From Acidobacteriota bacterium (GTDB lineage Bacteria; Acidobacteriota; Terriglobia; Terriglobales; Acidobacteriaceae), in the NCBI GenBank assembly GCA_021781495.1, contig JAJXWS010000040.1, forward strand, positions 1-32,497: 32,497 nt of DNA. The letters run 5' to 3'. A program made the position numbers and the translations under genes. Positions 8,491-18,100 of the stretch are shown here, in pieces. The number at the start of each line of letters is the position of its first letter. The first letter of the stretch is position 1. The notes below the pieces were generated by a model. That model was not told the origin of the DNA, ran no database searches, and saw only the letters and a list, made by a program, of their open reading frames with translations.

Positions 8491-9795
8491 CTAGTCCGCA
8501 ACCGCTTCGGCCTCTCTCGGAGCAAACACATTGCCCATGCGCTTGATCTCCGCGCCAACGCTGCGGAGCTTTTCCTCAATGCGCTCGTAGCCGCGATCCA
8601 TGTGATACACGCGATCCAGAATCGACTCGCCATCGGCCACCAGCGCCGCCAGCACCAGCGATGCGGAGGCGCGCAGGTCCGAGCACATCACGGCCGCTGC
8701 TGACAGCTTCGAAGGACCCCGCACCGTTGCCGTGCGGCCATCTACCTTGATGTTGGCGCCCATGCGAACCAGTTCCTGCACATGCATAAAGCGGTTCTCA
8801 AAGATGTTTTCCTTCACCAGGCTCACGCCTTCCGCCTGCGTTACAAGAGCCATGTATTGCGCCTGCATATCCGTCGGAAAACCCGGATACTCTTCCGTGG
8901 AAATGTCCGCCGCCATCAATCGGCCACCCGGGCGCACGCGGATTGCATCCGGAGCCACAATGTCTATCTTGACTCCAACTTCCTCAAGCTTCGCGATAAC
9001 CGCTCGCAGGTGGTTTGGATTGCAGTTCGCAACCACCAGGTCTCCTGCCGTGATGGCTCCGGCTATCAGGAACGTCCCCGCTTCAATGCGGTCAGGATTA
9101 ATGCGGTAGTGCGCACCATGCAGGCGTGCCACTCCCTGCACTCGAATCGTTGAAGTGCCCGCGCCCTCAATCTTCGCGCCCATGGCCGTCAGCAGCGCGG
9201 CAAGGTCGGTCACCTCCGGCTCGCGCGCGCAGTTCTCCATTACCGTCTCGCCATCGGCAAGAACGGCGGCCATCAGCAGGTCCTCTGTCCCCGTCACCGT
9301 AATCTTGTCAAACACAAGATGCGCGCCCTTCAGGCGCTCAGCGCGTGCTTCCAGGTATCCATGCGCCTGCTCAATCGTCGCGCCCATCTTTTCCAGGCCT
9401 TTAATGTGCAGGTCAATGGGCCGCCCGCCAATCGCGCAACCTCCCGGCATAGCCACACGCGCCAGGCCTGCCCGGGCCACCAGCGGGCCCAGCACCAGCG
9501 AGCTTGCCCGCATGGTCTTTACGATCTCGTACTTCGCCACCGGGTCCGAAAGCGTACGACAACTGATCGTGGTCCTGTGTCGCGCATCTCCATCGCCAAG
9601 CTCCACCTCGGCGCCCATGGAGACGAGGAGTTTCCGCTCCGTTTCTATATCGCGAACCTGCGGAATATTCTCGAGGGTAACTTCCTCTTCCGTCAGAATG
9701 GCCGCGGCCATGCACGGAAGCGCCGAGTTCTTTGCACCTGAAACTCGAATGGTACCGACGAGCGGATTTCCTCCACGAATGACAAACTTATCCAT
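8491..9795 (-). CDS. murA: UDP-N-acetylglucosamine 1-carboxyvinyltransferase
   Basis: This 434-residue enzyme carries out the first committed step of peptidoglycan synthesis, adding enolpyruvate from phosphoenolpyruvate to UDP-GlcNAc in the cytoplasm. Family marks are MDKFVIRGGNPLVGTI at the N-terminus, SGAKNSALP (residues 19-27, with the substrate-binding Lys22-Asn23), and the active-site loop MPGGCAIGGRPIDLH, in which C120 corresponds to the fosfomycin-reactive cysteine. Later blocks EEYPGFPTDMQAQ and ENRFMHVQELVRMGA are also present. Length is normal (about 420-435). AGGAG upstream is about 14 nt from the ATG, a long spacing. murQ lies upstream on the same strand, separated by a terminator-like hairpin. 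A cysteine at 120 predicts sensitivity to fosfomycin at the target level. Confidence 0.97.
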   Translation of the reverse strand: MDKFVIRGGNPLVGTIRVSGAKNSALPCMAAAILTEEEVTLENIPQVRDIETERKLLVSMGAEVELGDGDARHRTTISCRTLSDPVAKYEIVKTMRASSLVLGPLVARAGLARVAMPGGCAIGGRPIDLHIKGLEKMGATIEQAHGYLEARAERLKGAHLVFDKITVTGTEDLLMAAVLADGETVMENCAREPEVTDLAALLTAMGAKIEGAGTSTIRVQGVARLHGAHYRINPDRIEAGTFLIAGAITAGDLVVANCNPNHLRAVIAKLEEVGVKIDIVAPDAIRVRPGGRLMAADISTEEYPGFPTDMQAQYMALVTQAEGVSLVKENIFENRFMHVQELVRMGANIKVDGRTATVRGPSKLSAAAVMCSDLRASASLVLAALVADGESILDRVYHMDRGYERIEEKLRSVGAEIKRMGNVFAPREAEAVAD

Positions 9796-9867
9796 GCGGC
9801 AGAGCGGCTCCTATTGCTGCTAGTGTAAATCCGCAAAAGCGGCAGGGCAGGGAACGGCAAATGGAAA

Positions 9868-9887
9868 TGGAGGCCCTTCGGCCTCCA
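9868..9887 (-). terminator. Terminator-like hairpin between murQ and murA
   Basis: A perfect 8-bp stem TGGAGGCC/GGCCTCCA with a 4-nt loop. On the minus strand it is followed by TTTCCATTT, so it can end the murQ transcript 33 bp after its stop, leaving murA to its own promoter. The T-run is imperfect. Confidence 0.6.
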
Positions 9888-9919
9888 CGGTAGGAATAGC
9901 AGGCGGATGTCCCGCCCGA

Positions 9920-10900
9920 TTAAAGCTCCAGAACGTGATCCTCAATCGCCAGCCGCACATTGCCGTCTGACTTGGCCAGGCGACGCACAGCCTCCGGCTT
10001 ATCCACCCTGGCCTTCAGCATCACCAGTGCTACGGGCACGCTGCGTCCGGCGCTCTTGATGGTCTCAACCGCAGTTGCGCGGTCGATATTGCATGCATTC
10101 ATCAGGATGCGGATGCCGCGTTCCACCAGCTTGGAGTTCTGCATGTGCACGTTCACCATCAGGTTCTCGTACACATAACCGAGGCGGGTCATCGCACCGG
10201 TCGTAATCATGTTCAGCACCATCTTCTGCGCGGTGCCGGCCTTCATGCGCGTCGATCCGGAGACCACTTCCGGGCCCACTTCAGCCACGATGGCAATGTC
10301 TGCGGCAGATGCCAGAGGCGTCCCGTGATTGCAGGTCACCGCGGCCGTGCGTGCTCCGCGAGCCCGCGCATACGCAACCGCAGCCACCACATAGGGAGTA
10401 CGTCCAGAAGCGGAAAGGCCAATCACCACGTCCTTGCGCGTCGGACGGCGTCGCGCGATGTCCCGCTGGCCCAGTTCCTCTGAGTCTTCATTCACCTCTA
10501 CGGCAGAGGCCAGCGCCTTGGGGCCACCCGCCATGATGTATTGCACCTGACCGGGGGCGGTGGAATAGGTGGGCGGGCACTCCGATGCATCCAGAGCGGC
10601 AATGCGACCGCTCGAACCGGCACCAACGTAGATCAGCCGGCCGCCATCCCGAAGACTCCGCGCCACCTGGTCTATGACCTGTGCGATCTCAGGCAGCGCC
10701 TTCTTTACGGCTCCTGAAATCTTGGAATCTTCATGGTTGATGATCTTGGCGATCTCTAGTGCTGATTTGGTATCAAACCCTTGCGAAGCCTCGTTTTGGC
10801 TCTCAGTAGTCAGATGTTGAAGCAAGGCGTTTGTGTCCTTCTTGGTGCTTGCTTCTTTCTTTTGGGCAGGCGCATCTTGCATCATCGTGCTGGTAAGCAT
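9920..10900 (-). CDS. murQ: N-acetylmuramic acid 6-phosphate etherase
   Basis: This 326-residue enzyme cleaves the lactyl ether of MurNAc 6-phosphate to GlcNAc 6-phosphate and D-lactate, a cytoplasmic step of cell-wall recycling. It is a SIS-domain protein. The sugar-phosphate loop VGAGSSGRIAALDASECPPT (residues 92-111) includes E107, at the place of the catalytic glutamate. GLSASGRTPYV and EVGPEVVSGSTRMKAGTAQK follow. The C-terminus (AVRRLAKSDGNVRLAI) matches the family's helical end. Residues 1-22 are a Lys/Gln/Thr-rich extension, so the ATG at 10882 is an alternative start; the first ATG has GGGGT 8 nt upstream. A serine hydrolase gene is next upstream on the same strand, as in the E. coli murQ-murP-yfeW arrangement. 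Confidence 0.95.
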   Translation of the reverse strand: MLTSTMMQDAPAQKKEASTKKDTNALLQHLTTESQNEASQGFDTKSALEIAKIINHEDSKISGAVKKALPEIAQVIDQVARSLRDGGRLIYVGAGSSGRIAALDASECPPTYSTAPGQVQYIMAGGPKALASAVEVNEDSEELGQRDIARRRPTRKDVVIGLSASGRTPYVVAAVAYARARGARTAAVTCNHGTPLASAADIAIVAEVGPEVVSGSTRMKAGTAQKMVLNMITTGAMTRLGYVYENLMVNVHMQNSKLVERGIRILMNACNIDRATAVETIKSAGRSVPVALVMLKARVDKPEAVRRLAKSDGNVRLAIEDHVLEL

Positions 10901-10921
10901 CGAGTGTTACCCCAGATTCTG

Positions 10922-10951
10922 ATTGTAGTCGGAAACACACGCAAGACCCAA
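10922..10951 (-). promoter_or_regulatory. Candidate murQ promoter
   Basis: On the minus strand, TTGGGT (10951-10946), an 18-nt spacer, then TACAAT (10927-10922), with the murQ ATG 21 nt further on. The -10 is good (5/6), the -35 weak (3/6). Confidence 0.45.
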
Positions 10952-11004
10952 GATAAATCTGTTGGCGGGTGCCTTTTGCACCAAGGCTTCGGCAGGCTGC
11001 AGCG

Positions 11005-12147
11005 TCATAAATCGTCCCCACCGAGCGCCTGTCGCACCGCGTCATGAAATTGAGGCCGAACCTGCCGAATCAGCTGGCACTGCCGGTCCGGCCATGTGCG
11101 ATTCGTCAACAGCACAGCCGCGATGCCCGCCCTCAGGTCAATCCATAACGAGCAGCCGCTGTAGCCTAGATGTCCAATCGAGTCCGTCGAAAAGAAATGC
11201 CCCGCCGAGGACTCCGCCGAAGGCGTATCCCAGCCCAGTGCACGCGAACTGCCGGCCGGCCCCTGGCGTTCTGCAAAGCATTCCATTGTCTTGGTTTCGA
11301 AAATTTGTGGGCTACCGTACTCCTGCCCGGGCTTGGCGGCGGCCAGAATCTCACGGCTGTATTGCAGCAAGTCAGGCACGTTGGAAAAAAGCCCGGCATG
11401 CCCGCCCGCCCCCTTCAACAGCCATGCATGTTCATCCTGCACCTCGCCCTGGATGCGGCGACGCCGAAGGGTGTGGTCAATTTCAGTAGGCGGAATCAGT
11501 GATCGGCGCTCCGGAGCGGGACAATATCCGGTAGACTCCATGCCCAGCGGCCCCAAGACCTCTCTGCGGACCCAGGTGACCAGGTCCTCCCGCGCCAGCA
11601 CCTCCAGCGCCTTTCCTAGCAGGATGAAGCCAGGGTCCGAGTACTCCGCCCGTGTCCCCGGTTCGCTCTTCAACGGCAGGCGCAGGCAGGCACGCAAAAG
11701 CCCCGCCGGGGTCGACACCGTCTTATAAAACTCCACATAGCCAGGAAGCCCCGAGTTATGTGCAAGCAGGTGCCGCAGCGTAACAAGGTAGGCATGCTCA
11801 CCCGGCGAGTGCCCCACCACAAAGCCAGGCAACAGCTCGCCCAGCGGCAAGTCCAAATCCAGTTGCCCGCGCTGGTGCAGCAGCATGGCCACTGACGTGG
11901 TCGCAACCACCTTGGTAAGGCTGGCAATGTCGTATACGGTTTCCGGGGTCGTAGCGCGTGCGCCGTCGTCATAGGTAAAGCGCCCCAGCGCATTCTGCAG
12001 CACAACCTTGCCGCCAGCGAGCACCCCGAAGGCGCAACCCGGAAACGCCCGGCTCGCCATTGCCTCTCGCAGCACACCATACACTGGGGCGAATCGCGCA
12101 TCCGTGACCGGGGCCAAAGACGCAGGCGAGCTGGAGTAGGAGTTCAT
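11005..12147 (-). CDS. Serine hydrolase of the beta-lactamase / penicillin-binding fold (class C-like)
   Basis: A 380-residue protein with the three active-site motifs of the beta-lactamase family: SLTK at residues 76-79 (nucleophile and general base), YSD at 169-171 in place of YxN, and HLG near the C-terminus in place of KTG. The block LLAHNSGLPGY (about 127-137) is typical of this esterase/DD-peptidase group. No signal peptide is evident, so it is probably cytoplasmic unless the start is wrong. The ATG at 12147 is preferred; a TTG at 12171 would add eight residues. It lies 104 bp upstream of murQ on the same strand. E. coli murQ-murP-yfeW likewise pairs MurQ with a penicillin-binding protein (YfeW, PBP4B), so a role in muropeptide recycling is plausible, but the substrate is not shown. 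A true beta-lactamase is less likely. Confidence 0.83.
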   Translation of the reverse strand: MNSYSSSPASLAPVTDARFAPVYGVLREAMASRAFPGCAFGVLAGGKVVLQNALGRFTYDDGARATTPETVYDIASLTKVVATTSVAMLLHQRGQLDLDLPLGELLPGFVVGHSPGEHAYLVTLRHLLAHNSGLPGYVEFYKTVSTPAGLLRACLRLPLKSEPGTRAEYSDPGFILLGKALEVLAREDLVTWVRREVLGPLGMESTGYCPAPERRSLIPPTEIDHTLRRRRIQGEVQDEHAWLLKGAGGHAGLFSNVPDLLQYSREILAAAKPGQEYGSPQIFETKTMECFAERQGPAGSSRALGWDTPSAESSAGHFFSTDSIGHLGYSGCSLWIDLRAGIAAVLLTNRTWPDRQCQLIRQVRPQFHDAVRQALGGDDL

Positions 12148-12245
12148 CCCTTTTCTGCATCCTAACTCCAATTGGCACAGCGCGCAGCAGATTGCCGAAC
12201 ATAAATGGGAATAGCGCTATCCTAAGCTCCAGAAGAATCGTCTAT

Positions 12246-12279
12246 TTCTTTGTCTAGTCCAGTTCTTTGTCTAGTCCAG
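12246..12279 (+). repeat. Perfect tandem repeat, 2 x 17 bp
   Basis: TTCTTTGTCTAGTCCAG occurs twice without any gap (12246-12262 and 12263-12279). It sits 21 bp before the start of the 12301 gene and just before its GGAGGT ribosome site. It may be a protein-binding site in the leader or a replication slippage product. Confidence 0.85.
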
Positions 12280-12300
12280 GGGATGTTGCGGGAGGTGGAA

Positions 12301-13140
12301 ATGCGTTGGCGGAGCAAGAGTGCATTTACCGGAGCTTTGGCAGGCGCGTTGCTGAACGCTGCCGTCTCGCTTACGGCGCAGACGGCCACCCCTGCCGCAA
12401 CGCAGACTCCAGCGTCCACCGCCGCCGCTCATACGTACACTGTTCCCGCAGGCACCAAGGTTCTGCTGCAGCTCCGCAGCGGCATCAACACGCGCAGCGC
12501 CAAGCCGGGTGACGGGGTCTACCTGGCTTCGACCTTTCCCGTGGTCGTGGGCAATCGAGTGGTCATTCCCGCTGGGGTCTACGTCCAGGGGGTAGTGGAC
12601 CGGGTTGTCAGGGCGGGGCGCGTCCGGGGCAGGGCACAGCTGGACATGCACTTTACCTCCATCATCTTCCCCAACGGAACAGTCGCGGATATTCCGGGTG
12701 TCGTCAGCAACCTGCCCGGCGCGAAGCAGCAGTCCGTCAAGGATGACGGCGAGGGAACCATTGAGCAGCAGGGGGACAAAACCAGAAATGCAGGCGAGGT
12801 GGCCAAGATTGCAGTCCCCACCGGCGGCACCATCGGCGCCATTGGCGGACTGGAGTCGGGACATCCGGTCGCCGGTGGTCTTGCCGGGGTGGGCGCTGGA
12901 TTAGCCGCTGCCGGGCTGGTCTCGCTCTTCACCCGTGGGGCCGACGTCAATATCGAAAACGGCACGCAGGTGGAGATGGTGCTACAACGGCCGCTGATCC
13001 TGCAGGAAACGAACCTCGCACCCGCGGGTTCCCCCGGTTCTGCGCCAGTTCTGGCCCCGGTCGAAGGCCAGCAGAAGCCACTGGAAAAGCCAAGCCGTGC
13101 AAAGATCCTGTGCCCGCCCGGCGGGCTGGGTTGCCAGTAA
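12301..13140 (+). CDS. Secreted protein of unknown function with a TrbI/VirB10-like beta segment
   Basis: A 279-residue exported protein. Residues 1-27 look like a Sec signal (basic start, GALAGALLNAAVSLTAQ), followed by an Ala/Thr/Pro linker to about residue 43. The core at about 45-115 (VPAGTKVLLQL, GINTRSAKPGDGVYL, VVIPAGVYVQGVVDRV) recalls the beta-barrel of TrbI/VirB10 proteins, where IPAG and IPQG strands recur. No conjugation genes are nearby, so this is a fold resemblance only. A Gly/Ala-rich hydrophobic stretch (about 177-220) could span a membrane or be a glycine-zipper. The C-terminus is Pro-rich and ends with two cysteines (ILCPPGGLGCQ). The start is the ATG at 12301 with GGAGGT immediately upstream; the longer frame from 12250 lacks such a site. 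It is followed by lepB 30 bp downstream. Confidence 0.7.
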   Translation: MRWRSKSAFTGALAGALLNAAVSLTAQTATPAATQTPASTAAAHTYTVPAGTKVLLQLRSGINTRSAKPGDGVYLASTFPVVVGNRVVIPAGVYVQGVVDRVVRAGRVRGRAQLDMHFTSIIFPNGTVADIPGVVSNLPGAKQQSVKDDGEGTIEQQGDKTRNAGEVAKIAVPTGGTIGAIGGLESGHPVAGGLAGVGAGLAAAGLVSLFTRGADVNIENGTQVEMVLQRPLILQETNLAPAGSPGSAPVLAPVEGQQKPLEKPSRAKILCPPGGLGCQ

Positions 13141-13170
13141 CCTCAAGCACCGTGAATAATTGATAGAGAG

Positions 13171-13773
13171 ATGTCTACGCTTCCCAACGAACAACTACCA
13201 CTCCAGCCCCAGCCAGAGCATGACGCCGCTGCAGATGTTTCGCAAACGGGCAAGCCCTCGCACACGGGCGGAGCGCTGCTTTGGCTGCGCGATCTGGCGC
13301 TTTCCGCCGTCGCCTCTGTCCTGATTATCACTTTCCTCTATCAGCCGGTTCGCGTTGAAGGCACCAGCATGCTGCCTCGCCTGGAAGATCACGACCGGCT
13401 GTTCATCAACAAGTTTGTCTACGAGTTCAGCTCTGTCCAGCGGGGAGACGTGGTGGTCTTCCACTATCCGCTCAACCCGGAGAAGAGCTACATCAAGCGC
13501 GTGATTGCCGTCCCGGGCGACCGGCTCTGGATTGATCATGGGCAGGTCTGGATCAACGGCAAGCCCTTGCGCGAGAACTACGTGCCCTTGCAGTACCGCG
13601 ACAACCGCTCCATGGCGGAGATGATTGTGCCCGCCGGGGACTACTTCATGATGGGCGACCATCGCTCCATCTCCTCGGATAGCCGGGAGTTCGGCCCCGT
13701 GGAGCGCAAGCTGATTTACGGCAAAGCTGTCTTCGTTTACTGGCCGGCTCGTGATGCCGGCGTCGTGCACTAG
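13171..13773 (+). CDS. lepB: Signal peptidase I
   Basis: This 200-residue membrane protease removes signal peptides from exported preproteins. It has a polar N-terminal tail (1-35), one membrane anchor (about 37-58, ALLWLRDLALSAVASVLIITFL) and a periplasmic catalytic domain. The serine/lysine dyad is S66 in GTSMLP and K109 in YIKRVIAVPGD. The C-terminal box reads GDHRSISSDSREFG (162-175), with His in place of the more usual Asn. Length is at the short end of the family, close to Gram-positive-type enzymes with a single anchor. The start ATG follows a weak GAGAG. The neighbour upstream encodes a secreted protein, but no functional link is implied. Confidence 0.95.
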   Translation: MSTLPNEQLPLQPQPEHDAAADVSQTGKPSHTGGALLWLRDLALSAVASVLIITFLYQPVRVEGTSMLPRLEDHDRLFINKFVYEFSSVQRGDVVVFHYPLNPEKSYIKRVIAVPGDRLWIDHGQVWINGKPLRENYVPLQYRDNRSMAEMIVPAGDYFMMGDHRSISSDSREFGPVERKLIYGKAVFVYWPARDAGVVH

Positions 13774-13813
13774 AGAAAACGTATTACACCCGCTGCCTCT
13801 GGGCACCGAAACC

Positions 13814-13822
13814 TGTTAGAAT
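13814..13822 (+). promoter_or_regulatory. Extended -10 promoter of carA
   Basis: TGT-TAGAAT at 13814-13822 is an extended -10 (TGn plus a 5/6 hexamer). It lies 28 nt before the carA ATG and gives a leader of about 21 nt with GGAG at 13841-13844. No good -35 is visible, which is usual for extended -10 promoters. Confidence 0.5.
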
Positions 13823-13849
13823 CGATTGAATCCACTCCTCGGAGACGCG

Positions 13850-14983
13850 ATGCAGGCGATCCTTGCGCTCGAAGACGGGCGCATCTTCCGTGGCCTAGGC
13901 TATGGCGCACCCAGTGAATGCCAGGGTGAGGTTGTTTTTAACACTTCCCTGACCGGTTATCAGGAAATCGCAACCGATCCTTCCTATGCCGGGCAAATTG
14001 TTGTTCTCACAAATCCGCAGATTGGCAACTACGGAACCAACCAGGCTGACAATGAGGCCGCCAGACCCTTTATCGAGGGCCTGATCGTGCGCGAATTTTC
14101 GCACGTCAGCTCCAATTGGCGATCGGAGCAGGTAACCGACGAGTACATGGAACGCTATTCCGTTCCTGTACTGGCCGAGATTGACACCCGCGCCCTTGTG
14201 CGCCACCTGCGCACAAACGGCGTCATGCGCGGCGTCATTTCCACGTCGGAGACCAATACGGATGTGCTGGTCCAGCGAGCGCGGAACATTCGCAAGATGG
14301 ACGGCACAGACTTGGCCCGCGTGGTTTCCACCAAGTCCATCTACCAGTTCGATGCCAACGACAATCGGAATCAGTCCGGCGATCCGCTGCTCCCCGGCTC
14401 GACAGACCGGCCGCTGCTGCACGTGGTGGCATACGACTTCGGCATCAAGCAGAACATCCTGCGCATGCTTACCCGGGAGAGCTGCCGCGTCACGGTCGTT
14501 CCGGCAGAGACCTCGGCGGAAGATGTCCTCGGCATGAAGCCGGACGGCGTCTTTCTCTCCAACGGACCCGGCGACCCGGAGCCGGTGGACTATGCGGTTC
14601 GTGCAATACGCTCGATGATGGGCCGCGTTCCCATCTTCGGCATCTGTCTTGGCCACCAGCTCACCGGCCTCGCGCTGGGCGGACGCACCTACAAGCTCAA
14701 GTTCGGGCACCACGGCGGCAACCATCCCGTGCAGAACAACCGCACCGGCAAGGTGGAGATCACGGCCCACAACCACAACTTCGCCGTCGACCCGGATTCG
14801 ATAAACGCCAACGATGTGGAGTTGACCCACGTGGATCTGAACGATCAGACACTGGAGGGCCTGCGCCACAAATCCCTGCCTCTGTTCAGCGTGCAGTACC
14901 ACCCTGAGGCAGCGCCCGGACCGCACGACTCGCATTACCTCTTCCGTGACTTCCGCCAGATGATGGAGGACTGGAAGAGATGA
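13850..14983 (+). CDS. carA: Carbamoyl-phosphate synthase, small (glutaminase) subunit
   Basis: This 377-residue subunit hydrolyses glutamine and passes ammonia to CarB for carbamoyl phosphate, the precursor of arginine and pyrimidines. The N-terminal CarA domain (about 1-150) contains [15 protein letters not shown] and GNYGTN. The C-terminal class I glutamine amidotransferase has FLSNGPGDP, nucleophile C266 in GICLGHQL, and H351/E353 in [10 protein letters not shown]. Length is standard. The start is the ATG at 13850 with GGAG five nt upstream; an in-frame ATG at 13826 would add eight residues but lacks a ribosome site. carB follows, but an intrinsic terminator lies in the 168-bp gap, so the two are not a simple operon. 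Confidence 0.97.
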   Translation: MQAILALEDGRIFRGLGYGAPSECQGEVVFNTSLTGYQEIATDPSYAGQIVVLTNPQIGNYGTNQADNEAARPFIEGLIVREFSHVSSNWRSEQVTDEYMERYSVPVLAEIDTRALVRHLRTNGVMRGVISTSETNTDVLVQRARNIRKMDGTDLARVVSTKSIYQFDANDNRNQSGDPLLPGSTDRPLLHVVAYDFGIKQNILRMLTRESCRVTVVPAETSAEDVLGMKPDGVFLSNGPGDPEPVDYAVRAIRSMMGRVPIFGICLGHQLTGLALGGRTYKLKFGHHGGNHPVQNNRTGKVEITAHNHNFAVDPDSINANDVELTHVDLNDQTLEGLRHKSLPLFSVQYHPEAAPGPHDSHYLFRDFRQMMEDWKR

Positions 14984-15015
14984 ACTGGCGAGATCCAATA
15001 TCGATCTGCACCAAA

Positions 15016-15044
15016 ACGGCGGGGCCAAGGCTCCGCTGTTTTTT
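15016..15044 (+). terminator. Intrinsic terminator between carA and carB
   Basis: The stem ACGGCGGGG/CTCCGCTGT (9 bp, two G:U), which can extend by GCC/GGC-type pairs, is followed directly by six T. It lies 33 bp after the carA stop and 108 bp before carB, so it would end or attenuate carA transcripts. Confidence 0.78.
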
Positions 15045-15151
15045 GGGTCGGAATCGCTCGGCTGTCGGCGCAGATCCACGTTTAGCATCCCCTTTCGCGC
15101 CCCTTCACGCGAACTACCAAGCCAAATACAACGACGGAAGCGGAAAATAGA

Positions 15152-18100
15152 ATGCCACGCAGAAATGACATTCAGAAGATTCTTGTGATCGGCTCGGGGC
15201 CGATTGTGATCGGTCAGTCGGCGGAGTTCGACTACTCCGGCACACAGGCCTGCAAGGCCCTCAAGCAGGAGGGCTATGAGGTGGTGCTGGTGAACTCGAA
15301 CCCGGCCACCATCATGACCGACCCGGAACTGGCTGATCGCACCTATATTGAGCCGCTCACGCGAGACTACGTTGAGGAGATCATTCGCATTGAGGCTGAG
15401 ATGCTGGCTGCCAGGCCCGGCTCAGGCAAATTTGCTCTGCTGCCCACCGTCGGCGGACAGACGGCGCTCAACCTGGCCGTCGATCTCTCAGACTCGGGTA
15501 TCCTCGACCGCTACAACGTTGAGCTGATCGGCGCCAAACTCGATGCCATCAAGAAGGCGGAAGACCGCCTGCTGTTTAAAGATGCGATGATCCGCATCGG
15601 TCTCGACGTCTCAAAATCTGCGCTGGTCAACAACCTGAGGGATGGATTGGATTTTGCCAGCAAGATCGGCTTTCCCATCCTCATCCGCCCCAGCTTCACC
15701 CTTGGCGGATCCGGCGGCGGCATCGCCTACAACCGCGAAGAACTCATGGAGATTCTGGCGCGCGGCCTGGATCTTTCGCCCGTCCACGAGTGCCTGATTG
15801 AAGAGAGCGTCCTCGGCTGGAAGGAATATGAGCTGGAGGTGATGCGCGACCTTGCAGACAACGTCATCATCATCTGCTCCATTGAGAATTTCGATCCCAT
15901 GGGTGTGCACACCGGCGACTCCATCACCGTGGCTCCGGCGCAGACACTGACCGATCGCGAGTACCAGAAGATGCGCGACGCGGCCATCGCCGTGATGCGT
16001 GAGATTGGCGTTGAGACCGGCGGCTCCAATGTGCAGTTTGCCGTGAATCCAGTAGACGGGCGCATGACGGTGATCGAGATGAACCCGCGCGTCTCGCGCT
16101 CCTCGGCACTCGCCTCCAAGGCAACGGGATTCCCGATTGCGAAGATTGCCGCCAAGCTCGCCGTGGGATATACGCTCGACGAGATTCCGAACGACATCAC
16201 GCGCAAGACGCCTGCCTGCTTTGAGCCCACCATCGACTACGTGGTGGTGAAGATTCCCAAGTGGCAGTTTGAGAAGTTCCCCGGCGCGGATGACGTGTTG
16301 GGCCCGCAGATGAAGTCGGTCGGCGAAGTGATGGCCATGGGCCGCACCTTCAAGGAAGCCCTGATGAAGGCCTGGCGCGCCCTGGAGACCGGAAAGAAAA
16401 CAGGCGCTGAAGTTCTGGAGCCGCGGCGGCTCACCCAGATGCTGGTTACGCCGCGCCCGGAGCGGCTGGGCTACATCCGATATGCCTTTGAGCGCGGGCT
16501 GAGCGTGCGCGAAGTCGCGCGCCTCACCGGCATGGACCCCTGGTTCCTGCACCAGATTCGCGAAGTCACACTGGCGCAGGGAACCATCTCGCAGACAACG
16601 CCCGATGCCATCAGTGCGGACGATCTTCGACGCCTCAAGCGCATGGGCCTCAGCGACGAGCGCATCGCCACCGAGTGGAAGCTGGAAGGTCACGACGGCG
16701 TGAAGCGGGTGAGGGAACTGCGCGAAGGCAAAGGAATCCGTCCGGTCTTCAAGCTGGTGGACACCTGCGCCGCCGAGTTTGAATCGATGACGCCCTACCT
16801 CTACTCCACTTACGATGAAGAGGATGAGGCGCCGCCGACAGATAAGCCCAAGATCATCATTCTCGGTTCCGGCCCCAATCGCATCGGCCAGGGTATTGAG
16901 TTCGACTACTGCTGCTGTCACGCGGCCTTCGCGCTGAAGGACGACGGCTACGAAACCATCATGGTCAACTGCAACCCTGAGACGGTTTCAACCGACTATG
17001 ACACCAGCGATCGGCTGTACTTTGAGCCGCTCACGCTGGAAGATGTGCTCGCCGTTTACAACCACGAGGCGTCCTCCGGTGCAAAGATTGGCATGATTGT
17101 GCAGTTCGGCGGCCAGACGCCGCTCAACCTTTCACAGCGCCTGCGCGCGGCTGGAGTTCCAATCATCGGCACTTCACCCGAGTCTATTGACCTGGCAGAG
17201 GACCGCAAGCAGTTTGGCAAGCTGCTCGAGGACTTGCAGATTCCGCAGCCTGCCGGCGGCACCGCCACCAGCGTGGAGGAAGCTCTCGCCGTGGCAGAGC
17301 GTATTGGGTATCCCGTGCTGGTTCGGCCCAGCTACGTGCTTGGCGGCCGTGCCATGGTCATCGCATACGATGCCAACGCCGTTGCCCAGTACATGCGCGA
17401 GGCAGTGGAGTACTCGCAGGAGCGCCCCGTCCTTATCGATCACTTCCTGGAGAATGCTGTCGAGGTGGATGTCGATGCCTTGTGCGACTCACAGGACGTT
17501 GTGATAGCAGGCATCATGCAGCACATTGAAGAGGCCGGCATCCACTCCGGCGACTCGTCCTGCGTGCTGCCCGCTGTCAGCATCCGCGAGCAGACGCTGG
17601 GCACGCTGCGTGACTACACGCGCAAGCTCGCTCTGGCGCTGAAGGTGGTTGGTCTGGTCAATCTGCAGTTCGCCATCCAGCGCGACGCGGACGGGCAGGA
17701 CCATGTCTACGTCATCGAAGTGAATCCGCGCGCCTCGCGAACGGTGCCCTATGTCTCCAAGGCAACCGGGTTTCCCCTGGCCAAGATTGCAGCGCGCCTG
17801 ATGACCGGCCGCAAGCTCCGCGAGTTGCTGCCTGACCAGCTGGCAGAGGGCAAGGACCTGGAGATCGGCAGCCACTACTACGTCAAGTCCCCGGTCTTCC
17901 CGTGGTCCAAGTTTGCCGGAGTCGATACCGTACTGGGCCCCGAGATGAAATCGACCGGCGAGGTCATGGGTGTGGCAGCCACGTTTGGTGAGGCATTTGC
18001 CAAGGCGCAGCTTTCCGCCAGCCAGATTCTGCCCACATCCGGAACCGTCTTCTTCAGCGTCAATGATCACGACAAGTCGGCTGCAGTGGAGTTGGCGCGG

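Noticed and set aside
11005..12147. A resistance beta-lactamase
   Set aside because: The motifs YSD and HLG differ from class C enzymes, there is no clear signal peptide, and murQ context points to cell-wall turnover.
12172..12300. Possible insertion-sequence end or attachment site marked by the tandem 17-bp repeat
   Set aside because: There is no transposase, integrase or inverted terminal repeat nearby, and the flanking genes are intact.
12301..13140. A conjugation or type IV secretion component (VirB10/TrbI)
   Set aside because: Only a short beta segment is similar, and no other secretion or mating genes are present.
15611..16921. A 436-codon ORF antisense to carB
   Set aside because: Long antisense frames are expected in GC-rich coding DNA. 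Its His/Gly/Leu-rich translation is the usual mirror of a real gene, and carB is certain.
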